From Sphaerolaimus hirsutus (taxonomy: Eukaryota; Nematoda; Chromadorea; Monhysterida; Sphaerolaimidae), in assembly GCA_964036195.1 (NCBI GenBank), contig OZ038454.1:186001-250000 (forward strand): a stretch of DNA of 64,000 nt, written 5' to 3'. The notes beneath the pieces were generated by a model. That model had not been told where the DNA came from. It did no database searches and saw only the letters and a program-made list of their open reading frames with translations. Positions 49,708 to 60,100 of this stretch are shown here, piece by piece. Both the position numbers and the translations under genes were made by a program. Positions within the stretch are counted from its first letter, which is position 1. Each line of letters opens with the position of its first letter.

Positions 49708-51843
49708 GTGGGCCAGTTCAGCATTTTATGTGATTGAGTCACTTTTTTACAAAAGTATGAGCACCCATTGCATGTGCTGTGTTGAAGCTGGATGGGTGAG
49801 CATGAAGTGATTACCGTATCCCTCGAAATACCCCCAGGTCTGAACAAGCTTTTTAACGAATAACCCACACTCAAAATGCTCCCCTTCCTCGATACACCCC
49901 CTCGAAATAACTCCGTCGTTAACCCCCCCCCTCAAAATTTGCACGTTGAAAAATAAAACCGCTGGGGGTACCTTAGAGGAAATACCGTGTTCAGTTGATA
50001 GCGAATCAATCGATTGGCGCGCAGGTTGAAATGTCGTTCTTGCGCCAGGATGTCGATCCAAATCTGCTTTCTTATGAGCAGAAAGTCGCCTGGTTCATCA
50101 AAGAGTTTGCGTACACGACTTCGAGCCATGGAATCCCAATGATTGCAAGGTTTTTTATTACATTTTTATTATACCGTATTTCCCAGAAATACCCCTCCCC
50201 CTGACGAAACACTGCCCCCACTCGAATAAGTCCCCTCGCATTTACCTAGCCCCCTCTGATAAAATGTGCTGGCGAAATAATAAGCCCCCTGGTGGCACTT
50301 CCAGACCCTGCAAAATGTCAAATGTCATGCAAACTGTCAAAAGTCATGGAAAATGCTCTGCAAAATGCATGGGCATTTTGCATGACTTTAGACACTTTGC
50401 ATGACCAACAATGGGTAAGTTCTCCAAAAAAAAACACTTTCTGTGTTTTGAGTTTTTCAAAATTGAATACCTGTGTTTTGAGTTTTTTTCTTGAAAAAAA
50501 CTTGAGTAACTCTGTTTTTATTTCTGTGTTTTTTGTAAAAACTCGAGTTTTTTGAGTTTTTTTCTAAAAAACTCCAGTATTTTCTAAAAAATTTGACTTT
50601 CCCCCAAAAAAATTTTGATTTACAGTATTTCGATCTGGAAACACTGGTTTTCTTATAAAATATTGGTTTTACACATGTTTTAACCCCACATAACATTTGT
50701 GTTTTCATTCAAGTGTCAAAAAAGTCCATAAAAATGTCCACAATGAGGACATCAACATCACAACACCAGCAAAAAAATGCCCAGAAATGACGCAAAACTT
50801 TATTTTATTTTTTATTTTTTACGCAAAACTCCAAAATTCTTCAATGGATGTGCACTGTATGGAAGACTACGGAATTGATTTGAACTACAACTACCATTTA
50901 CCTAGAAATACCCCCATGGGGGTTTATTATTTCATCAGAAAGTGTTGTAAGGATCATAGAAAATAGTAGGCATTTACGTACCCAAAACAGGTTATAAATG
51001 CGTACAAACAGGATATATTTGAAATAAACATGTAGATAGCTACACAACCTAGTACAGTCTATGTGTAGCTGCGATGCAAATTAGCAGTAATAAATACATC
51101 ATGTACATTTTTTCATTTACATCATGTACGCTATTTTGAGGGGGGGGGGGGCTTATTATTTCACCAATCCATTTTGAGGGGGTTAATTCAAGGGGGGTTA
51201 ATTCGGTATACTTAAATGTAATAAGGTATATTTAAATGTCGAAACTTAAATTGTCAAATCCACCATGAGATGTGCATGCCATCTTGAATTGCTTTTTTGT
51301 ACCTTTATAAAATATGAATACATTATGTACATATTTACATACTATACATGCTCATCTTATCTTGTTTAGTTTAACTGAATTAATGTGCATTCAACCGCTT
51401 CGCTGAAAAAAACACAAAAATTCAAAAAAAACTTTTCTGTGTTTCCGTGTTTCTGTGTTCTCCAAAAAAAAACTCATTTGAGTTTTGAGTTTTTCAAAAT
51501 TTATGAGTTTCCGTGTTTCTGTGTAAAACAAAAACACAGAAACTCAATGAGTTTCTGTGTAAAACAAAAACACAGAAACTCAATGAGTTTCTGTGTTCAA
51601 TTTCTGTGTTTTTTCCATCGTTGTGCATGACATTTGACGTTTTACAGGGCTTTTTACAGGGTCTGGGACTGGTCTGGGGGGTACCTTTGCCAGCAATGCG
51701 GTCTGTATTTTCGCAGGGCGCGCAACCGCCCGCTGGGCTACATGTGGATGCTGATTTGGCTGGCCGCCTTCGGAATGTATTGCTATCAGATTTCCAACGT
51801 CATCGACAAGTATCAAATGCGCGAGAAAATTGTGGACATTCAG
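49620..51843 (+). CDS. DEG/ENaC-family channel, N-terminal exons (set 1)
   Basis: Three exons in agreeing phase: 49620-49707, 50025-50149 and 51717-51843. They encode a cytoplasmic N-terminus ending in KEFAYTTSSHGIPMIA, which contains the His-Gly gating motif of DEG/ENaC channels. They then encode RNRPLGYMWMLIW and the first membrane segment (MLIWLAAFGMYCYQISNVI), leading into the start of the ectodomain. Such channels are trimeric amiloride-sensitive sodium channels of the plasma membrane. The first exon begins in mid-codon, so an upstream start exon exists but was not identified. No ectodomain or second membrane segment was found before the next exon set at 53999. It is therefore a truncated gene, or an alternative 5' cassette for shared exons beyond the window. 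Confidence 0.82.
49814..49987. repeat. TA-flanked G-run MITE in DEG/ENaC intron
   Basis: CCGTATCCCTCGAAATACCC to GGTACCTTAGAGGAAATACCG; TA at the left, mutated to TG at the right. It ends about 37 bp before the exon at 50025. A half copy follows at about 50173-50285. Confidence 0.7.
50025..50149 (+). CDS. DEG/ENaC set 1, His-Gly motif exon
   Basis: Encodes VEMSFLRQDVDPNLLSYEQK through TTSSHGIPMIA. Acceptor GCGCAG, donor AAG/GTTTTT, phase 2. It aligns without gaps over 33 residues with exon 62231-62351. Confidence 0.88.
50286..51674. repeat. GGCAGTCCC-family MITE split by a CAACGATGG element
   Basis: Left half 50286-50405 (CCAGACCCTGCAAAATGTC), right half 51624-51674 (GACGTTTTACAGGGC to GGTCTGGGACT). 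The two halves rejoin at TGCATGAC, the TSD of the inserted element. Confidence 0.8.
50406..51623. mobile_element. hAT-like element, CAACGATGG family, copy B
   Basis: 1218 bp with ends CAACAATGG and CCATCGTTG and an exact TSD, TGCATGAC (50398-50405 and 51624-51631). It lies in the DEG/ENaC set 1 intron, in opposite orientation to copy A. Confidence 0.9.
51717..51843 (+). CDS. DEG/ENaC set 1, first membrane segment exon
   Basis: Encodes ARNRPLGYMWMLIWLAAF through EKIVDIQ. Acceptor TTTCGCAG completes an Arg codon; donor CAG/GTGACT, phase 0. Confidence 0.9.
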
Positions 51844-53037
51844 GTGACTTTCAACACTTTCAATATGGGGTTATTACCTAATACGGTATTTGATGTACAC
51901 GTTTCTATTTGCTTCGTTGCATGTGCACAACTTAGTTGTCCCAGCCCAGTATTTCGAGGTCATTAATTCGATGGGGGTCAATTTGATCAAATATGTGCAG
52001 TGTAGTATAATCATTCCATTGAGGTGAAAAAATAAAATCGCATGGCTTTTAATCCGGTAGGACAAAAAATGTTTTCACAGCTAGTCAAATGACACATTTT
52101 TGCGTTTCTTAAATGTGCTTGATTGTTAAATTAGTTGCCTTTGCTTTTGTGAAAGTCTACAGCAGCAGCAGTGGTATTGTATTCGGCTGACCGCAGAGTG
52201 TGCATCCGCACAGACTTGTGTTTCACGCGCGACCGCACCAACGCCACGCTTTTGCCGCGTTTCCACATAAAAAAATTACGAAAAAATGTGAAAATGAAAA
52301 AGCGGACTCGATTGCTACCAAAATATTATGCTTTGTGCCTGAAATCGTTCTTTCCTTTCTGAATATGACGTCATTATGGAGCGTCTGGTTCAGAAAAATG
52401 TATAGCATACGGTCCTCCGGTCTTTATGTATACATACCTATCCGTAATTCTTAGAATTCGGACCGCTCTTCCATTCTCTTCATGACATGGAAAAGTTACA
52501 AAAGTGTGTGTTCTATTGGGGGTGCCCTTTTATAGTACCAAGTACGGTAAATATGATATTCATAGAAAGCTGTGTATAGTACCAATAAGAATAAGCGCTA
52601 TTTTATCAATCATATTTGATCATTCATAGTTCCCCTATGAATATCAAATACTGTAAATTAATCAAGGTGAGATGAAGTGTGTTGTGTTGCATAAATATTT
52701 ACAACATCTGATTTTGCCATCCGCGATATTAGCGCGATTCCATCGCTTAAGTAAAAATCTAAAATTGAGATAATTTTAGACTGTCAAATTTGGCTAGTGG
52801 TAAACTGACAAAAAGGGGTAAGTGGTAAGGAAAGTTGCAAGTTACACGTTCACTTGTAACGACGCCAAATCCCCTGGAAATAAGTTTTTTGAATTTTGGT
52901 TGTTTTTTTCTAAAATGTGTTTAAGTTTTTCCGACGATAGCTGTCCAATTTTCAATTTATTTTTCAAATTTTGGATAACTTATGTTGTTCACTTATCTGT
53001 TACCGACGACGCATTTACACATCTAATCTAACCTACC
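51844..53037. other. DEG/ENaC intron or intergenic; no exon recognised
   Basis: I looked for the ectodomain exon that should follow 51843 and found none. A block at 52183-52440 (TCGGCTGACCGCAGAGTGTGC to CATACGGTCCTCCGGTC) matches remnants near 20690-20900 and 28110-28350 and is a repeat. Its open frame is not counted as a gene. Confidence 0.45.
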
Positions 53038-53502
53038 GTATTTCCTCGAAATAACCCCCGGGGGGTGATTGTTTCATAGTGGTCCCGAGAGGGGGGGGGG
53101 GTTAAACGAGGGGGGGGGGGTATTTCGAGGGGGGGGGTTATTATTTCACAAGAAAATTTTTGAAAACCAAGTACGAAATTGTCGTCTGAAACGTACGCAG
53201 ACGTCGAAAAATGCAACAAAAACCGCCATTTATAAGGTTCTGTAGACTAATATTAGTATGTATAATAGATGGTATAAACACTGTTCTCACGTGATTCCGA
53301 CATTGTTTTAACGTGTGTTCTGCACTACGCAGAACACAAACTGCCATATTTGTGATGTACGTTCTCTTTACACTCAATTTGGGGGGGGGGGTATTTCGAG
53401 GGGGGGGGGGTGATTGTTTCATAGTGGTCTCGAGAGGGGGGGGGGGGGTCAAACGAGGGGGGGGGGGGGTATTTCGAGCGGGGGTATTTCGAGGAAATAC
53501 GG
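53038..53502. mobile_element. TA-flanked G-run MITE, complete reference copy
   Basis: 465 bp, CCGTATTTCCTCG to CGAGGAAATACGG, TA at both sides. Each arm carries several runs of 9-12 G separated by TTAAACGAGG and TATTTCGAGG. It contains CATTGTTTTAACGTG, the empty site for the hAT-like element in 17893-19144. Confidence 0.85.
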
Positions 53503-53998
53503 TAAGTATCTAAGTATATTCGCCAAGAATGCCTAAATATCACCCGAAGCTTTGATTAAAGGATACTTTACTTCTTTACTTTATGTTGTGTTTTTGCATC
53601 TTACATGCATTTTCAGCCAAAAATGCAGAAAAAAATTCTAAAATACATTAAGAGTTTCGGAATTTTCGAGTATTTGAAGCATTCAGATTTATACTAAAAA
53701 TAGGTAATCGATTTGTAAAAGCAATTTCTTTTCAAATTGAGAAAATAGAAACTAAACTAGAAAAAGTTTTCGAATCGTCACATTTTTTGTTGTTTTTGTT
53801 GTTGTCATACACTTTTCTAAATTACATCCCGCAAGACTCAGCACTTTCACTTAGCACTGACCACGTTCTATGTCCTTTCTTGCAGAATTGGCAACAGATC
53901 ACACGTCCATTAAATATTTATAAATCAACGCAACACTAAAAATTCCCTAAATCAAGTGAACCCAAAACTAATTTTTTTCCAAAAAATCAAAATTCAAA

Positions 53999-54160
53999 AT
54001 GCCCGTGACTCAAATTCCACTTGACAAATCCTACTATGAGAGGCTATATGGAAACGAAATGGAATTGTTCGATGAAAAGCCAAATTTTTTACCTGATAAG
54101 GATTACTATGGAGGATTGGGCTATGGAGAGTGCTTTACGGAAAAAGATGTCGATATTCAG
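53999..54160 (+). CDS. DEG/ENaC set 2, start exon
   Basis: 54 codons from ATG at 53999 (MPVTQIPLDKSYYERLYGNE through VDIQ), donor CAG/GTGCTA, phase 0. Tyr- and acid-rich cytoplasmic segment. Confidence 0.75.
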
Positions 54161-57100
54161 GTGCTAAAAAGGTCCACACGAGCTAGTTTTCATGGTTGCA
54201 ATGTGAAAACTCAACCGAAAACTTGTCGATCTCCTTGAACAGTAGTCCATGGACTGACTGATCATTTCTGAAAAACTAATAACTGCCTGCTAATAAACAC
54301 CTTCCCGGCCAGACCCGGCACCCCATTTTTGATTTCACTTCGGGGGCTGGGGGGGGGTTAGAAAGCTGAAAATAGGGGGGATATATACTGACAACACCTC
54401 TCTAAGTCGCATCAATGGGGGAGGCCACGGCGACTAACTACAGGTTGGGTCTCCGTAAATGCAAAGTTTTTTTGGCTTTTTGTTGTCCCACCAACGATGG
54501 AAAAAACACAGAAATTGAACACATAAACTCATTGAGTTTCTGTGTTTTTGTTTTACACAGAAACACGGAAACTCATAAATTTTGAAAAACTCAAAACTCA
54601 AATGAGTTTTTTTTTGGAGAACACAGAAACACAGAAACACGGAAACACAGAAAAGTTTTTTTTGAGTTTTTGTGTTTTTTTCAGCGAAGCGGTTGAATGC
54701 ACATTAATTCAGTTAAACTAAACAAGAAAAGATAAGCATCTATAGTATGTAAATATTTATGTACATAATGTATTCATTTTTTATAATGGTACAAAAGAGA
54801 AATTCAAGATGGCATGCACATCTCATGGTGGATTTGACAATTTAAGTTTCGACATTTTAGTATACCTTTTTACCTTGAATTAACCCCCCTTGAATTAACT
54901 CCGCTCAAAATGGACTGGTGAAATAATAAGCCCCGCCCCCCTCGAAATACCCCCCCTCTGGGATGATGTACATCATGTATCCAATGTACATGATGTATTT
55001 ATTACTGCTAATTTGCATCGCAGCTACACATAGACTGTACTAGGTTGTGTAGCTATCTACATGTTTATTTCAAATATATCCTGTTTGTATGCATTTAAAA
55101 ATTTATAACCTGTTTTGGGTACGTAAATGCCTACTATTTTCTATGATCCTTACAATATTTCTGACGAAATAATAATGCCATGGGGGTATTTCAAGGTAAT
55201 ATTGTAGTTGTAGTTCAAATCAATTCCGTAGTCTTCCATACAGTGCACATCCATTGAAGAATTTTGGAGTACTGTGTAAATTGTCATTTCTGGGCATTTT
55301 GTTGCTGGTGTTGTGATGTTGATGTCCTCATTGTGGACATTTTCATGGACTTTTTTGACACTTGAATGAATACACAAATGTTATGTGGGGTTAAAACATG
55401 TGCAAAACCAATACTTTATTAGAAAACCACTGTTTCCATATCAAAATGCTGTAAATCAAAATTTTTTGGGGGAAAACTCGAATTTTTTGGAAAAAACTCG
55501 AGTATTTTAGAAAAAACTCAAAAAACTTGAGTTTTTACAAAAAACACAGAAATAAAAACAGAGTTACTCAAGTTTTTTTCAAGAAAAAAACTCAAAACAC
55601 AGGTATTCATTTTTGAAAAACTCAAAACACAGAAAGTGTTTTTTTTGGAGAACTTACCCATCGTTGTGTCCCACTCAGATCCGGCCCCCACTAGATTTTT
55701 GACACTGCGGCTGCCATATATCCAGCTGTGGGGGCAGTAGGGAGCTGAAATTTGGGGAGAGTGTAGACAGCACCTCCCCCTACTATACACGTGTGGGGCG
55801 GCAGCCGCCGACTCGCTACAGTGCCGATTGACGCGTTTATTTCGTTATTTTTAAGTGACTAAAAGGCAGTAAAACTGCTCCACCACATACAAAACTAAGA
55901 AATTTTCCAAAACATTTCAAAGTTGCAAAAAACTCCCAAAACACCCAAAAACAAACAGTGACAAAAACATAACTTTCAAATTTACCTCTAGTAAATTCTG
56001 TAAACTAAGCATTTTAGAGGTTATGTTTTTTACACAAAATTATCCTAAACCATCTACTTAAAGTCACCGTAAATCAACTATTCTAGTGTCTAACAAACAA
56101 CTTACTCAAAGTCGATTTTTTGTGTCACACATAGCATTGAAAAAATCTCTGGGAGATTTATATATTAAAAATCTCAGAAAATCTCAGAAAATATAAGATT
56201 TTCTGAGATTAATATTTTTTCCACGATTTTCCAGAGAGATTTAATTATATTTTCTCTGATTGCGAAAATCACTCGAGAAAATCTCCCTAAAAGCGAGTAT
56301 TTTTGATAACGTTTGCCCCAATTTTCTTTATAATACCGATTCGTATTATAACTTAAGCCCATTTTCACTTTCAAATTCACCAGTTCATGTGCTTCTTTGT
56401 CTATTTTCAGCTATTTTTAACTATATGTGTGCTATTATGCCCATTTTTGGCTATTTTTCCATTGGCTATTTTAAGGGTTTTTTATCCCTTTTTCCCTTCT
56501 ATGTAGCGCTCGAAACTGATTTTTTTAAACTCGAGTTCGAGTCACCTTTTCTGATCGAGTTGGTGAGTCGTGTTGGCTGAGTCAGTGAACTGACATTGGA
56601 GTTGAACATTGGAGGTTTATGTTCACATTTCTTAGTGCTTAGACATTTTTTAACAATGTTAACAAATTTTTCCTGGACGGGATCAGGATTTGAGGTAAAA
56701 ATTTCATGATCGGGATTGAGATTACCAAAATTTTGGGATCAGAATCAGGATTGGAATTTATTTTTTAGATTTCGGGATTGGGATTGAGGTTTCAGGATTG
56801 GGATCAGGACCACAAAAGTCCTGAAAATCCTTGGGATTCAGGAATGGGATCCCATTTGAACCCTAGGTACTGGTACTTTTTCAGAGCAAACATAACAAAC
56901 CTATCTGAAATAGGGTGTAAAAAAAAATATTTTTACGGAAAATGGAAAACGGAAAGGTATAATTTTTTCACTTTACGGAAAATGGAAAACGGAAAGGTAA
57001 AAAAAAAATTTCTGCAGGAAAACGGAAAACGGAAAGGTAAAAAAATTTCACTCAGCGGAAAACGGAAAACGGAAAGGTAAAAAAAAATTGTCGGCTGGAA

Positions 57101-60100
57101 AACGGAAAACGGAAAAATGAAATGCCGGAAAACGGAAAACGGAAAGCAAAATTTTCACGGAAACGAAAATAGACAAATTTGACAGTAGCAAATAGCACGG
57201 TAATAGACAAATTTGCAGAAGGAAAACCTGCATGCAGGTTTGCCTGTTTGGCTTTGATTGTGGTAGCTGTACATTCTGCAACCATGGATCATGCCTGTAA
57301 CTTCACTTGTAGTTCAAGCTTAACTGAACAAACAAAAAATCATCAAACAGTAGCCATAGTGGCCATAGGAATTGAAACACTACAACAATTTCACAGTCTA
57401 GAAGCAGTGTGAATCACTGATGACCCCTATGCATTTGATGACGACGTTGCAGAGGAGATGATAATAGCATAAAATTCAACAACAACAACAAACGATACTA
57501 TATTGACTGGCCGTAATAAGAGAGTATCAGTGACCTGCCCACAGGAAAAGCAGAATCCTTGGTGCAGTTTTAATCACTGATAAGAAGATTCAACAAAGAT
57601 CCAAACTTATTTGAACAATACCGGAAAGTTTTGGACGACCAACTAGAGAAGGGAATAATTGAGATCTGTGACGACAAAACAGACAACAAGGGGATTCATT
57701 ACCTGCCACACCAGCCAGTAATCACGCCGGGCAAATCGACATCATGCAGAATTGTGTACGATGGGTCGGCAGGTAAGCCCAGTTTCAACAAGTGACGTTT
57801 TAGAGGACCAATTACAACACCATTAGCACTGGGCCTACTCCTGAGGTTCAGGGCAGGCAATCTAGCATTACTTGCCAATATTGAAAAGGCATTTTTGCAA
57901 ATAGGATTGCAGGACCAAGCTTGAGACTACACACAATTATTCTGGCTGAAAGATGCCTCAAAACCAATAACTGAAAATAACTTAATAGTACTTCGTTTCA
58001 AACAAGTACTGTTTGGACTTGTCTGCAGCCCAGCAATTTTGGGAGCAGTCATAAAATACCATTTAAATGTGACAATAAACAACATGAATGAATATGAAGA
58101 AAATGAAGGGGGAAGAAACCAGTTGGCGATGATAATAAACAACATTTATGTCGATAACTTCATCATGAGTGTCACGAATGAAGTTGAAGCTTTAGAACTA
58201 TATTACTAAGTCAAAGCTTCATTTTACCAATGTTCTATGAACATGAGGGAATGGCTGTCAAACTCCAGATCAGTCATGAATGAAATAGCAGAAAACGACA
58301 GGAGTCCAAAGGTGAATAAAATTGTCGCAGTAATGGGCATGAAATAAAATCACCGAATGGACATGCTGGCAATATCAACACCAAAATTGCAAATTGACAG
58401 CATCACAACACCAACCAAACGAAACTTGAATAAATTATTGGCTTCAGCATATGACCCAATTGGGTTCACAGCACCTGTTACACTGACCCTGAAATCCCAG
58501 TTGTCAATGCTGCTCCAAGAGACAAAAACAACACAATGTTATGAGCCAATTGAAGATAGATACAGATTGGAAAAACAATGGAAAAATGCCAGAAAACTGA
58601 AAATCGAGCCAGAAAATGGAAAAATGGCCTGGTAAAACGGAAACGGAAAGGTAAAAAATTTTCAGCCAGAAAACGGAAACAGAAAGGTAAAAAATTTTCA
58701 GCTGCCCAAAAACGGAAAACGGAAAACGGAAAGGTAAAAATTTTTTGGCTGCCAGAAAACGGAAAATGGAAAGGTAAAAAATTTTTTGGCTGCCGGAAAA
58801 CGGAAAACGGAAAGGTAAAAAATTTTCCTGCGGAAAGGCGGAAACGGAAAACGGAAACAGAACTTTGACACCCTAATCTGAAATACGTATTCCATACTCA
58901 AGAAATCTGAAAAAGTATACGTAGAAAACGAGTTCACACATATTTTTGTAGGAAATTTTAATTGCATTTACTCAGTACTCGAGTACATGTATTTGTGTTG
59001 ATAATTCAGATAGTACATGGTAGCACAAAGTGTGCTGTCAGTAGAAGTTGTTATCATTTGAAATTGTAAATGAAAAGCTTAAACAACACATAGGGTGCTT
59101 AATATATACTCTGTACTGGTTCAAACACCTTGGAATATCGATTATAACATGATTTAAGTTGAGAGATTTACTGAGATTTTTTGAACTGCAAGAGATTTTC
59201 TCAGAGATTTAATTATATTTTCGAAAATGACCAGAGAGATTTGATTATATTTTTTTCTCGAGAGATTTTCTGAGATAACATTTAATTATATTTTCGCAAA
59301 ATCGGCCATTTTTTTCAATGATAGTCACACATTGGGGAGGGGGTGTGGGTGTAACGCACAGGACCAAGGAAAATCACTAAAAATACCCTCAATCCTCGAA
59401 TAAGACCCCATGGGAGTTATTTTTTCCTCAGACGTTTTGGAGGGGGGAGTTATTCAAGGGGGGAGTTATTCGAGGGGGGAGTTATTTTTTCCTCGCCTCG
59501 CCAACAGGGGGGAGTTATTCAAGGGGGGAGTTTTTCGAGGGGGGGGTCTTATTTGAGGATTTGCGGTAGATAAATAGCTGGGAAATTTGGGGATCAACTT
59601 ACACCCCCATTGGAGACCCCTGATGGTTCCCAATTGATCTTCCATATAAAATTTCACTCATCGAATTTTGTTTAAACAGAAACAGGTGCCGGATGTGATT
59701 GGGACATTTGATTCCTTTAAACGAAATTGACTGGTACTGAAGTAGGTCACCAGAGGCCACCCCACGGGGGTATAGTAGGGGCGGGTGCTGTCTACACTCC
59801 CCCTAAATTGCAACTCTCTACCACCCCCAGAACTGGATGTACGGCATCCTTAGTGTCAAAAAAAACAAGCGGGTGCAAGATCTGAGTGGGACACTGAAAA
59901 AGCCAAAAAAAACGTTGCGTATACGGCGACCCACCCTGGGCCAGTTCTGCAAGTTAAAAGTAGGGAGTAAAAATTGGAGAGTAGAGTAAAACGACAAATG
60001 ACAAGTAATAAGTAGAGTAAAAATTGGAGAGTAGAGTAAAACGACAAATGACAAGTAATAAGTAGAGTAAAAATTGGAGAGGAAAGTAAAAATTGAAAAG

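Noticed and set aside
52171-52454. Open frame with NAT-type glycosylation site, considered as the missing DEG/ENaC ectodomain exon
   Set aside because: The block resembles repeat remnants near 20690-20900 and 28110-28350, and it has no ectodomain motif.
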